This document shows, piece after piece, positions 51,235-60,102 of a stretch of 64,000 nucleotides of DNA. The stretch's first letter is position 1; every line of letters starts with the position of its first letter. Location of the stretch: the NCBI GenBank assembly GCA_902798585.1, contig CADBXF010000018.1:1-64000 (forward strand), given 5' to 3'. Origin of the DNA: an uncultured Lachnospiraceae bacterium. GTDB lineage: Bacteria; Bacillota; Clostridia; Lachnospirales; Lachnospiraceae. A model generated the notes under the pieces. That model was not told the origin of the DNA. It made no database searches and saw nothing but the letters and a program-made list of their open reading frames with translations. The position numbers were made by a program, and so were the translations under genes.

Positions 51235-52416
51235 ATGATAATACGTGAGCACTACATAAAGCAGATGCGCCCGTTCTATGACAGTGATCTCGTGAAGATA
51301 ATCACTGGAATAAGACGATGCGGTAAATCGGTCATATTAGAACAGGTTCAGGATGAGCTTAAGGCTGAGGGAAAAAACTGCCTTTTTTTGGATTTTGATC
51401 TTAAGCCAATAAGGAATATGATTCCGGATGCAGATGCTTTGATCGAATATGTGAAGGTGAGATTAGGCAAAGAGAAAGTATATCTCTTTCTTGATGAGAT
51501 ACAGAATGTTACAGACTGGAATGAAGCTTGTCGTACATTGCGTCTTTATAACTGTTCCGTGTTCATATCGGGAAGTAATTCAAAGCTGCTGTCCAAGGAA
51601 TTTACAAAAGAGCTTTCGGGACGCTATATTTCTTTCAGAGTAAGACCGTTTGTTTACAAGGAATCAAGGAAGTATGCGGAACAAAGCGGGAAACCATATA
51701 GCATCACGGATTATCTCATATGGTGAGGCTTTCCTGCTTCACTCGCGCAGACTGATATAAACGCTAAAAGGCGTTATCTCAATGATCTTAATGATACAAT
51801 CGTTTATAATGATCTGGAAAACCGCTACAGGATTCGTAAGAAGGAAGTATTTGAGAGAATCGTGGATTATATTCTGGTCTCTAATGCCAGGGTGTTCAGT
51901 GCCAAATCCATTGCGGATTACATGAAAGGAAAGAATGTTTCCGTATCCGTTCCGACCGTCATAAAATATCTGGAGTATCTGAAAGAAGCCTATGTAATTA
52001 CGGATGTTGCTCTTTATTCGCCCAAGACGAAGACTAAGTTGAATTATTACTATAAGCTATATGACGAAGATGTTTCCATGAACAGCATCAGAGTAATGGG
52101 AACAAGATTCGATCTTACTCACAATCTTGAGAACATTGTTCTTAATGAATTGTTGTTCATGGGATATGAGGTGACGGTTTATGATAACAAAGGTAAAGAA
52201 ATCGATTTCCGTGCGGAGAAGGACGGAAAAGTATTTCTTGTCCAAGTAGCCTACAGTGTTGCCGAAGAGAAAGCCTATGCCAGGGAATTTGCTGCGTTTG
52301 CTAATCTGGATAACACAATGAAGAAAATACTGATTACAAATGATGATATCGACTATTCTACGAGTACCGTATATCACTATAAGTTGAAAGACTTCTTGAT
52401 GATGGAGGAACTGTAG
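51235..52416 (+). pseudogene. DUF4143-type AAA ATPase interrupted by TGA
   Basis: One frame codes an ATPase with Walker A GIRRCGKSV, Walker B VYLFLDEIQNV and the sensor ISGSNSKLL, then reads YLIW-stop (TGA 51724-51726)-GFP and continues SLAQTDIN... to the C-terminal nuclease-like region (IDFRAEKDGKVFLVQVAY). Relatives have W-GG-F-P here, so a single G-to-T change (GGA to TGA) is the simplest cause. TGA works as a normal stop in the other genes, so recoding is unlikely. ATG 51235 follows AGAGG; a GTG at 51229 is an alternative. Confidence 0.8.
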
Positions 52417-52496
52417 GGCGGTTATCTTTGAATTTTGTGGACCTACATGTTGGAAAACTGGGCGTTTGACAAGATTAGTATATACCACGAGGAGTA

Positions 52497-55322
52497 ATGA
52501 AGATGAACAGACTGGTGAAGAAGCTGGTTGGATGGATTCTGTGTGCTGTGATGGTAGTAGGGATGCTGCCGGTTGCGACAAGAGGGGCAAAGGCGGCTGA
52601 CACTGATGTCGGGACACCTGAGGGAATCGTGTGGAATGCTGTAGAGAATCGTTATGAGATTTCAAGCTATGAGGGGCTTTTGGAATTCGCGAGAATCGTT
52701 AATGGGACACCTGCGCAATTTGAAACGAATTCTGCAGCAAATGCTATACTCACGAAAAGTTTTAGTGCTGAGGAAAGCACTCAGGGTAACACATGGACAC
52801 CGATTGGAAACAGTAGTAGCCCTTATATTGGCACATTCGACGGAAAAGGTTACACGATAACGGGTCTTACAATTGAGTCTACAGGTAATGACATTGGCCT
52901 TTTCGAACGTGTGGGGAAGGACGGATGTGTTCAGAATGTTAATTTGGAAGGCGGAAGTATAAAAGGAAATAAATATGTCGGCGGCGTGGTAGGAGTTAAT
53001 CATGGCACAGTATCGAACTGCTATTATAATCAATCCACTTGTCAAAAAAGCGCTATTGGTTCCGGCACTAGTGGAATCATGATCGGCTCAGGAGCGCTTG
53101 AGGGTGGCCAGGCGAGCAATGTCTGGTTCGGCAACTATGAGCAGGATTCTACATCAGGCAAAGATCCTGTAAAGTGGCGCGTGTTATCTAACGGTGCTGA
53201 CGGCATCTTTGTGCTTTCGGATCAGAATCTTGATTGCAAGTTGTTTGACAACACTTGGGAAGGTCTGGATTTTGTTGACGATGATTGTCTTCCGGATGAA
53301 ATGACCTGGGCAATGTGCACTTTAAGGACATGGCTTAACAAGGAATTCTATAAAGCTGTTTTCTCTACAAGAGAACAGGGATCAATCTTAGAGACAAAAG
53401 TTATAACGCCTGATCATAGCTATTTTGGAACGGAAGGTGGGGATGATACCATGGACAAAGTATTCCTGCTTTCCTTAGATGAAGTAAACAGTTCTGAATA
53501 TGGATTCACGAACCAGAGCTCAAAAGTTGCCTCTAGCACTGATTATGCCGAAGCGAAGGAACCGAAATACGGTGTTTGCGGTTGGTGGCTCCGTTCTCCG
53601 GGCAGTGATTGCACATTGTTTCTCTATGTCAGATATGACGGAGCCATCGAGACCGAAGGCTGGTTCATTAACGAGAGGGGAATTGCGATTCGTCCGGTTT
53701 TCAATATTAATCCCGCATCTGTAATCTTCGTGTCAGCCGCTGTAGGCGGCAAATCATCCGGTGCCGCAGGTGCAGGTGCGCTGAAGGAGGTCAGTGCATA
53801 CGATGGAACAGACTGGAAACTGACTGTAAAAGATGATGCAAGAAAGGTATTTACTGCCAATCTGACATCAACCCGAACAACATATTCAACGGGCGATACG
53901 ATTTCAATTCATTATTCCGGAGCGATGACGGGCGAAAATGAGTACGTTTCCGCCATGATTGTGGATTCGAATAACATTGTCCGCTACTACAGCCATCTTG
54001 TAGATAATTCTGCATCCGGTGCAACAGCTGACGGTACAGCTGAGCTGACTATACCGGAAGATATTGCAGGTAACTGTAAGATCCTTGTGTTCTCCGAGCA
54101 GTGCAATGGTGACTATAAGACGGACTTCACAAGAAACACGGCAGAGCTTGACATAACAGTTAATGCAACGATTACATGGAAAAACTGGGACGGAACAGAA
54201 CTGGAGACGGACATGAATGTGTCCGGAGGTGAAACGCCCTCCTACGATGGCAAAACCCCGGAGAAGAAGGACAACAAAGAGTACTCATATCCTTTTATCG
54301 GATGGGATCCTGAAGTTGAGAAAGTTACCGGAAATGCCACATATACGGCGAAGTTTAACAGGGTAAAGAACGCCTACACAATTAAATTTGTAAACGAGGA
54401 CGGCACGGAACTGCAGAGCAGTGAGGTAGAATACGGCACGACTCCTGAGTATTCCGGCAAAGAACCCACGAAGAAAGCCACCAAGCAGTATTCCTACACA
54501 TGGACCGGCGGCTGGGACAAGGAAATTGTCGAAGTAACCGGCGAAGAGACATACACGGCAACTTTCACCGAGACGACCAACAAATACGAGGTCATTTTCG
54601 ACGCGAATGGACACGGAACGACTCCGGACAAGCAGACGGTTGCTTATGGGGAGACTGCGTCAGAGCCTGTCGAAGCAGAGGTCAATGGGTTTACCTTTGG
54701 CGGTTGGTATACGACCGCTGCTTGCACGGACAGATTTGATTTCACGACAGCGATAACCGACAAAATCACACTCTTCGCAAAATGGACGGTAGATTCGACT
54801 GAACCTGAAGATCCAGGTAAGACCGAGCCGGAAAAACCAGACAAGACCACAGAAGGCGGTAGCAGCGGAGAACCAGGCAAGACTGATGGGACAACTATTG
54901 AGTTATATTATATTCTCAATGAAGGTACCATCCAATATACCAAGGGAAGCACCACCGGCATCATATTTACGGTGAAGCGGGCGAAGGATGACCTGAATTG
55001 CTTCAAATATTTTTCGAATGTCGTGAAGATTGACGGAAGGAAGATTACGAAGTTTACGGCGAACTCCGGAAGTACAATCGTGACGCTCGATCCCGAAATA
55101 CTGGATGGTCTGACGGACGGCGAGCATCTCGTCTCGGTTCTTTTTGATGATGGTTCTGTCGATGTGAAGATTCTCATCAAGACACCCATGAAAGCTATTG
55201 AGGAGATGCCGACCAGCCCGCAGACTGGGGACAGCAGTCCCGTTGCCCTGTGGATTGCCCTAATGCTTCTGACCGGAATGACCGGAGTCATTGTACTTTG
55301 CAGGAGAAAGAGTGTGGATTAG
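52497..55322 (+). CDS. large sortase-anchored surface protein with DUF6273-like and InlB-type repeats
   Basis: A 941-residue exported protein. Residues 1-34 are a signal peptide (LVKKLVGWILCAVMVVGML). A GLUG-type segment (~110-170) is followed by a DUF6273-like region (VKWRVLSNG, CGWWLRSPG, GIAIRPVF). Then come three Listeria-Bacteroides (InlB-B) type repeats ending WDPEVEKVTGNATYTAKF, GWDKEIVEVTGEETYTATF and GGWYTTAA. A Pro/Glu/Lys-rich spacer leads to a final domain and SPQTGDSS, a hydrophobic helix and RRK, a sortase-like anchor. ATG 52497 follows GAGGAG. It is likely displayed on the cell wall for binding; target unknown. Confidence 0.9.
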   Translation: MKMNRLVKKLVGWILCAVMVVGMLPVATRGAKAADTDVGTPEGIVWNAVENRYEISSYEGLLEFARIVNGTPAQFETNSAANAILTKSFSAEESTQGNTWTPIGNSSSPYIGTFDGKGYTITGLTIESTGNDIGLFERVGKDGCVQNVNLEGGSIKGNKYVGGVVGVNHGTVSNCYYNQSTCQKSAIGSGTSGIMIGSGALEGGQASNVWFGNYEQDSTSGKDPVKWRVLSNGADGIFVLSDQNLDCKLFDNTWEGLDFVDDDCLPDEMTWAMCTLRTWLNKEFYKAVFSTREQGSILETKVITPDHSYFGTEGGDDTMDKVFLLSLDEVNSSEYGFTNQSSKVASSTDYAEAKEPKYGVCGWWLRSPGSDCTLFLYVRYDGAIETEGWFINERGIAIRPVFNINPASVIFVSAAVGGKSSGAAGAGALKEVSAYDGTDWKLTVKDDARKVFTANLTSTRTTYSTGDTISIHYSGAMTGENEYVSAMIVDSNNIVRYYSHLVDNSASGATADGTAELTIPEDIAGNCKILVFSEQCNGDYKTDFTRNTAELDITVNATITWKNWDGTELETDMNVSGGETPSYDGKTPEKKDNKEYSYPFIGWDPEVEKVTGNATYTAKFNRVKNAYTIKFVNEDGTELQSSEVEYGTTPEYSGKEPTKKATKQYSYTWTGGWDKEIVEVTGEETYTATFTETTNKYEVIFDANGHGTTPDKQTVAYGETASEPVEAEVNGFTFGGWYTTAACTDRFDFTTAITDKITLFAKWTVDSTEPEDPGKTEPEKPDKTTEGGSSGEPGKTDGTTIELYYILNEGTIQYTKGSTTGIIFTVKRAKDDLNCFKYFSNVVKIDGRKITKFTANSGSTIVTLDPEILDGLTDGEHLVSVLFDDGSVDVKILIKTPMKAIEEMPTSPQTGDSSPVALWIALMLLTGMTGVIVLCRRKSVD

Positions 55323-55442
55323 TTGATACATGAGCAAGAAAATTTGAAGTTTCTTGTATAAGCAGGGGTGACGAGCGATGAAAAGAACGTCATGTACGGC
55401 TTTGACGCGATATCATCATTTCGCGGAAAACAGGAGGAATGA

Positions 55443-56276
55443 ATGATGACGAAAGAACAAGAATATCTGGAAGGATTCGAGAAAGAAGAGTTTGAGATCA
55501 TAGTTTATATCACAACCGGCTGGGGGGCAGGAGGTTATTACGGGGATCTCTGTGAGGTCACATCATATTTTCCGGCCATGGTCGATCTGAGATCCGGCGA
55601 ATGCATTGTTGCGGACGGCCGCGTCGAGACTCCCCTCGGGCGTGAAGATTATAAGAACGATCAGTATTATCATTTTGCGGACAACGGTATCTATCGACTG
55701 CTGGTATCCAAGTGCGTCCAAAGGATGCTCGGGCCCGACATGCTGGCGTCCATGAACAACCGGTACCTGGTGAAGAAGGTCGTTGCGGAAAATGCGTCCT
55801 GCCCCGAGTTGGAGGCGATCCGGGCCGAGTATACCAGACCCATTGTGATTGAAGTCTGCGGGGCCGAGTTCCTCCTGAATCGGAGATACGGCTGGTACGA
55901 GGGAACGGTCGGTATCCTCGGCGGTGCCTGCAAAGTATCTCTTTATCTTGACAGCAACTCGAAGATGAAGGCGAAGAGATCGTCCGCCCGGTTCGAGGCA
56001 CTTATGCAGAACATGGAGGAGCTCGACGGAAAAATCAAGGAACACTGCGTGGGTCGCATGCTGAAAGCGGCTAACGAGTGGAAGGAAAATGAGGACGATC
56101 CGGACATTACGGCGGATCAGTTCAAGGAGAATATGGGAGCGCCGATCGAGTTGATTGTACAGAGCGGCGGAAAACTCGAGATTTACTACGGCGACGGAGA
56201 CATGTTCGGCGGACATGCTATTTTTGTCAATGTGAATACGCGCAACGAGATTGTGCGTTGTGAGTTGGCTGGATAG
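55443..56276 (+). CDS. DUF2262-like protein
   Basis: A 277-residue soluble protein. The C-terminal half has GWYEGTVGILGGACKVSLYLD and APIELIVQSGGKLEIYYGDG, which I associate with DUF2262-like proteins. The N-terminal half (GWGAGGYYGDLCEVTSYFPA) is not recognised. ATG 55443 or 55446 follows AGGAGG (55432). It is compact and acidic/basic mixed, so cytoplasmic. No role is known. Confidence 0.65.
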   Translation: MMTKEQEYLEGFEKEEFEIIVYITTGWGAGGYYGDLCEVTSYFPAMVDLRSGECIVADGRVETPLGREDYKNDQYYHFADNGIYRLLVSKCVQRMLGPDMLASMNNRYLVKKVVAENASCPELEAIRAEYTRPIVIEVCGAEFLLNRRYGWYEGTVGILGGACKVSLYLDSNSKMKAKRSSARFEALMQNMEELDGKIKEHCVGRMLKAANEWKENEDDPDITADQFKENMGAPIELIVQSGGKLEIYYGDGDMFGGHAIFVNVNTRNEIVRCELAG

Positions 56277-56305
56277 TTGCAAAAAGAGGAATACAATGCT
56301 ATAAT
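56277..56305 (+). promoter_or_regulatory. promoter of the second DUF4143 ATPase gene
   Basis: TTGCAA (56277-56282), 17 bases, then TATAAT (56300-56305). The -35 box begins right after the stop codon of the DUF2262-like gene. Confidence 0.72.
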
Positions 56306-56341
56306 ATGACCAATCTGGGATTGAATCCCGAATTGGTCATA
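56305..56341. repeat. 37-bp palindrome at the transcription start
   Basis: TATGACCAAT (56305-56314) and ATTGGTCATA (56332-56341) are perfect arms; inside, GGGATT and AATCCC pair around one base. It begins at the last base of the -10 box. It may be an operator or a 5' hairpin; no T run follows. Confidence 0.85.
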
Positions 56342-56364
56342 ATTGCAAGAGGAGATGATTCATA

Positions 56365-57624
56365 ATGAAATACATAAAAAGAGCCATTGAAGATGTGGTG
56401 GATCATTCCGCAAAAACGTTTAAATGCGTATTGGTAACCGGAGCGAGACAGACCGGTAAATCAACCCTTGTGAAGCACCTGTATTCCGGTCTGAAAACGG
56501 TGTCGTTTGACGATCCGTTTATTGAGGAGCAGGCAAAACAGAACCCGGAAATGTTTATGTCATTGAACGAACCCCCGATAATCCTGGACGAGGTTCAATA
56601 TGTTCCGTCACTGTTCCGGTATATCAAACAGTCCAGCGACAGTCTTGATGCCAAGGGATTATATTTTCTTTCGGGATCTCAGCCCTTCAAACTCATGGAA
56701 ATGGTATCAGACTCGTTGGCCGGGCGAGTTGCCATAATTGAACTTCCTCCGCTTTCGTTAAGGGAAATAATGAAAAGTGGTTTTTCGCAGCCGTTCCTGC
56801 CGACAATGGAGTATGTGAGGGAGAGAAACAAAGACGCAAGAAAACCCGGGAATATTTGGAAGATTATCCATAGAGGCGGTTACCCGGAGTTGCAGAATCC
56901 GGAAGTGGACTGGTCTATGTTTTTCTCCAGTTACGTTAAGACATATCTGGAACGTGATGTAAGAGAATTGGCTGCTGTCCAGGACTTGGATGCTTTTCGA
57001 AGATTTATGGTTGCATGTGCAGCGCGGACCGGACAGATGCTGAACTATTCCAACATTGCGGACGAGGTCGGGAAAGATTCTACTACAATCAAGAGTTGGA
57101 TTTCTATTCTTGAGGCGTCCGGAATTGTGTACATACTGGAACCGTTTTCCAACAGCGCGTTAAAACGTGTGATTAAGACTCCCAAGCTTTATTTCAGAGA
57201 CACCGGTCTGGCCGCATATCTTACGAGATGGCTCACTCCTGAGACATTAGCTTTAGGGGCAATGAGCGGACAGTTTTTTGAAACTTTTGTTATTTCAGAA
57301 ATCTTAAAGAGCTATTCAAACAGAGGACTGGATTATAGATACTTTGTTTCCTATTACAGGGGCAAGGATAAAAAAGTAATCAAAAAGGATGGAAAAGAAA
57401 CCTGGGAAGAATCGGAGATTGATTTCATTGTAGAGCAGGATGGCGTTTTGTATCCGATAGAGATAAAGCAGAATGATAAAGTGACAGCTGATATGACGGC
57501 AGCATTTAAAATCCTCGATAAAATACCGGAGAAGAAAAGAGGAACCGGTGCGATAGTATGTATGTGCTCTGCCCCGGGGGCTCTTAGAGAAAACATTTTA
57601 CAGATACCTTGCTGGTTTGTTTAA
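56365..57624 (+). CDS. DUF4143-type AAA ATPase
   Basis: A 419-residue ATPase. Walker A is VTGARQTGKSTLVKHL (~residue 26), Walker B is PPIILDEVQYVPSLF, and the sensor is YFLSGSQPFKLME. The winged-helix-like DUF4143 region and C-terminal restriction-endonuclease-like motif (EIDFIVEQDGVLYPIEIKQ) follow. Such proteins are frequent in mobile regions; their role is not settled. ATG 56365 follows AGAGGAG. It has its own promoter with a palindrome, and its stop overlaps the 59-bp repeat. Intact, unlike the relative at 51235. Confidence 0.9.
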   Translation: MKYIKRAIEDVVDHSAKTFKCVLVTGARQTGKSTLVKHLYSGLKTVSFDDPFIEEQAKQNPEMFMSLNEPPIILDEVQYVPSLFRYIKQSSDSLDAKGLYFLSGSQPFKLMEMVSDSLAGRVAIIELPPLSLREIMKSGFSQPFLPTMEYVRERNKDARKPGNIWKIIHRGGYPELQNPEVDWSMFFSSYVKTYLERDVRELAAVQDLDAFRRFMVACAARTGQMLNYSNIADEVGKDSTTIKSWISILEASGIVYILEPFSNSALKRVIKTPKLYFRDTGLAAYLTRWLTPETLALGAMSGQFFETFVISEILKSYSNRGLDYRYFVSYYRGKDKKVIKKDGKETWEESEIDFIVEQDGVLYPIEIKQNDKVTADMTAAFKILDKIPEKKRGTGAIVCMCSAPGALRENILQIPCWFV

Positions 57625-57682
57625 TCGCAATTTTCCTGCCTAAGCTTTATGCTCTAACATAACAAACCCTTGTTACACAAAA
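57624..57682 (+). repeat. 59-bp direct repeat, right copy
   Basis: Identical to 51058-51116. Its first base is the last base of the ATPase stop codon. Together the copies bound a 6.6-kb block. Confidence 0.92.
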
Positions 57683-57732
57683 GAACGAATATAAAGTGCT
57701 AATGCACAAATCGGAGTTGGAGGTCGGATGAT

Positions 57733-58149
57733 ATGAAGTGTGAACTGTTATCAGAACACAATCTTGCGCTGATGCTTGACTTTATTGACGATGAGAACAC
57801 GAAATACGATGAGACCGTGCTGAAAGGTTTTTTGGAGGAGAAGAACGCATACGGTTATATTGCTGTAGATAGCGGAAAAGCAGTCGGATTTGCTTACGGC
57901 TATGTTCTAAATGAGCCAAATGGGAAAAAAGTATACTATCTGCACGCAATTGATGTTATGGAAGGATGGCAGAATCAAGGTTATGGAACGGAACTCGTCC
58001 GGTTTGTTCACGAACATTCGAAAACCTTGGGTTGCTGCAAAATGTTTCTGCTTACCTATAAGCACAATGCTTCCGCCTGTAGGTGTTACGAGAAAGCAGG
58101 AGGAATCTGTAATGCTGCTTCCGATGATATTGTGTTTGCGTTCAAGTAA
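57733..58149 (+). CDS. GNAT acetyltransferase, AAC(3)-I-like
   Basis: A 138-residue short GNAT: FAYGYVLNEPNGKKVYYLHAIDV then EGWQNQGYGTELVRFVHEHS (acetyl-CoA loop) and closing NASACRCYEKAGG. The LHAID and CRCYEKAGG segments resemble aminoglycoside 3-N-acetyltransferase I type proteins. Whether it confers resistance is not known. ATG 57733 follows GGAGGTCGG. It lies outside the repeat-bounded block. Confidence 0.85.
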   Translation: MKCELLSEHNLALMLDFIDDENTKYDETVLKGFLEEKNAYGYIAVDSGKAVGFAYGYVLNEPNGKKVYYLHAIDVMEGWQNQGYGTELVRFVHEHSKTLGCCKMFLLTYKHNASACRCYEKAGGICNAASDDIVFAFK

Positions 58150-58234
58150 GCAGATTAATTACTGTATTGATTACGATACATCTGAAAACGATTCTTGAAT
58201 GAGCATGGATTATTTTCGGATAGGGGGGAGACAT

Positions 58235-58906
58235 ATGTTGAATCGGAAACTGATAGAGCAGACCGAAGAGTATTTGAAAAAGACATTTGATGAATCCGCC
58301 TTCCTGAATACTGAGGGAAACTTGCAGGACAAACGGTATCGTTTAGAGCACTCATACAGGGTAGCTAATATCGGCCTTGAAATTGCAGCGAAAGAAGGCC
58401 TTGATGAGACGGAGATGGTGATCGCATGTTTGTTGCACGATATCTCTTATTGTGAGACATTCGGGGAAAATGGCTGGGTAGAGCACGGAAGACGTGCTGC
58501 GCAGATTGCCAGGCCGTTTCTCACGGAGTTAGGTTTGGCGGAAGACCGGATAAACGAAATCTGTTACGGGATAGCCATTCATGTAGATGATAAAGCGGAT
58601 TTTGACGGAGTAAGAACACCGTTTGCACTTTCCGTGGGAGATGCCGACAATATCGATCGTTTCGATGTCTACCGCATTCACGAAGTTCTCACCCGTGACG
58701 GTTTTCTTGAAATGGAAATTGACCGGAAACGCGATTATGTGGAAAAACGCCTTGAAAAACTGCGGGAAATAATTGACATGCCGATGGGAACGAATACGGC
58801 TGAAGAACTCTGGAAATCCCGTCTGTCTTTTTATATACGCTTTTTTGAAAGACTCGGCAGTCAAATTGAGAATAGTAAAAAGTTCTGTTTCGGAGACAAT
58901 GCATGA
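58235..58906 (+). CDS. HD-domain phosphohydrolase
   Basis: A 223-residue HD protein. The metal ligands fall in LEHSYRVANIGLEIA, the HD pair in IACLLHDISYCE and the later His/Asp in VEHGRRAAQIARP and DADNIDRFD. Such proteins hydrolyse nucleotide phosphates. ATG 58235 was chosen because GGGGGGAG lies just upstream; ATG 58199 and 58205 are less good. The stop overlaps the next gene by 4 bases, so the three following genes may be one operon. Confidence 0.85.
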   Translation: MLNRKLIEQTEEYLKKTFDESAFLNTEGNLQDKRYRLEHSYRVANIGLEIAAKEGLDETEMVIACLLHDISYCETFGENGWVEHGRRAAQIARPFLTELGLAEDRINEICYGIAIHVDDKADFDGVRTPFALSVGDADNIDRFDVYRIHEVLTRDGFLEMEIDRKRDYVEKRLEKLREIIDMPMGTNTAEELWKSRLSFYIRFFERLGSQIENSKKFCFGDNA

Positions 58907-59406
58907 ATAGTTCAGAGAAAGCGATGGTTGAGAACAGAATAAGGGCTTTACTTGGGGCAGAGAAGATCCGGTTCGGGAGATCCATCGATGTCATATGGAT
59001 TGCCCTTAAGGGAACGGACGGCAGGGATTACGCCCTGCATCCGCGTGCCTTCTTCCGGGTATGTGATGAAAACCGCGTCCTTGTTACGAAGTTCGATATG
59101 TATCGGTTGCTTCCGGAATATGAAACCGACGCGGACGATGACGATGCATGGGATGTTCAGGGCCACAATTACTTTGACGATTGGGCGAAAAGATTCAACG
59201 AAGAGTATTCCGACACCGTAACGGTTACCTCGATTGCGGTAAAGGAGAACGGTGACCTATCGGTTTCCTTCAGCAATTCCATGGTGCTTGAAATCCTGAT
59301 CGAATCGACCACGGATTGTGAGTGCTGGAGATTTTTCGAATACCACGGTACGGACCGGCACCTGGTTATTACCGGGAAGGGTATCCGATCCAAAGAGGGT
59401 GAATGA
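58903..59406 (+). CDS. hypothetical protein, paralogue of the next gene
   Basis: A 167-residue soluble protein. The segments YALHPRAFFRVCDEN, VLVTKFDMYRLLPEY, NYFDDWAKRFNEEYS and DLSVSFSNSMVLEILIE can be lined up with those of the next protein. I know no family for it. It overlaps both neighbours by 4 bases (ATGA at each end), so translation is coupled in the row HD protein - 58903 - 59403. Confidence 0.78.
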   Translation: MNSSEKAMVENRIRALLGAEKIRFGRSIDVIWIALKGTDGRDYALHPRAFFRVCDENRVLVTKFDMYRLLPEYETDADDDDAWDVQGHNYFDDWAKRFNEEYSDTVTVTSIAVKENGDLSVSFSNSMVLEILIESTTDCECWRFFEYHGTDRHLVITGKGIRSKEGE

Positions 59407-59828
59407 TGAGCGAGCAAAGCATTTCCGTATTACAAAATTTAAAACTGAAAGACATACATCGGGAGCATGAAGATGTGGCGTTCACATTTGCCGCAGATGA
59501 CGGAACCGGGTACATTCTGATGACATACACATTCTTCCGCATCACGGACGGCGACAGAATTCCGGTGACGGGAACGGACATGTTTTTAAAAGACGGATTC
59601 GATGATAATCCGGACGGATTCGAATGGGATGAACCGGGCGCAAACGCCTTTGATCAATGGCTTCGTGACGGGCTGCCGGGGATCGTCGGACAATCCGTCG
59701 TATCGGCTGAACGCAGTAAGTATAACGACCTGATCCTTCGTTTCTCCGATGGCGTCGTGCTGACCGTGTACCCGGAATATACCGGCGACGGAGAGTATTG
59801 GGAAATCTTTCCGGTACCGGACAGGTGA
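59403..59828 (+). CDS. hypothetical protein, paralogue of the previous gene
   Basis: A 141-residue relative of the previous product: YILMTYTFFRITDGD, PVTGTDMFLKDGFDD, NAFDQWLRDGLPG and DLILRFSDGVVLTVYPEY align in order. Duplication followed by divergence is likely. No function is known. The end overlaps the first codon of a GNAT remnant (59825). Confidence 0.78.
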   Translation: MMSEQSISVLQNLKLKDIHREHEDVAFTFAADDGTGYILMTYTFFRITDGDRIPVTGTDMFLKDGFDDNPDGFEWDEPGANAFDQWLRDGLPGIVGQSVVSAERSKYNDLILRFSDGVVLTVYPEYTGDGEYWEIFPVPDR

Positions 59829-59917
59829 TTCGTTTCATGCTTAAAGACCTTCGGCAGAAGGGTTTTGCAAGAGCAGTTCTCGGAGTGGAACCCGCTGAGG
59901 TCCTCATGTGCAATTAA
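59825..59917 (+). pseudogene. truncated GNAT remnant related to the 17581 gene
   Basis: The frame reads IRFMLKDLRQKGFARAVLGV and EPAEVL before TAA at 59915. It lines up with LLRFMLEDLRQKGFVRAVLGVEPCEVLNKQ... of the YHGS-GNAT protein, which continues where this stops. No start region or cofactor loop remains, so it is a scrap of a paralogous gene. Confidence 0.8.
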
Positions 59918-59964
59918 AGTTTTTGGATTAGGCGATGACCTAAGCAGGAGTTTAGGAGTGGCAA

Positions 59965-60102
59965 ATGGTTAATGTTAAATTGAGTATTCGTTCCTTAAGA
60001 GTCTCCAGGATGAGTGTACTTCAATGGGTGATTATTGATTCCCGGAATCAAGCGAAAAAAGTGATACAAAAACAGGAGGTCCATTATGAAGCGGGTGATT
60101 AA
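59965..60102 (+). CDS. possible small protein, 45 aa
   Basis: ATG 59965 is preceded by TTTAGGAG with spacing 6 and reads MVNVKLSIRSLRVSRMSVLQ and on to EVHYEAGD-stop at 60102, overlapping the next gene's start by 17 bases out of frame. No family is recognised. Only the ribosome site and coupled layout support it. Confidence 0.35.
   Translation: MVNVKLSIRSLRVSRMSVLQWVIIDSRNQAKKVIQKQEVHYEAGD

Noticed and set aside
51724..51726. Recoded TGA (selenocysteine or Gly/Trp)
   Set aside because: TGA ends many other genes here, the site needs Gly, and no selenocysteine stem-loop is apparent.
55334..55360. CAAGAAA/TTTCTTG hairpin after the surface protein as a terminator
   Set aside because: The arms are A+T-rich and no T run follows, so it is not a convincing terminator.
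51058..57682. Chromosomal integron with attC sites
   Set aside because: Two 59-bp copies invite the idea, but no GTTRRRY/RYYYAAC core pair is present, the copies do not follow each gene, and no integrase is seen.
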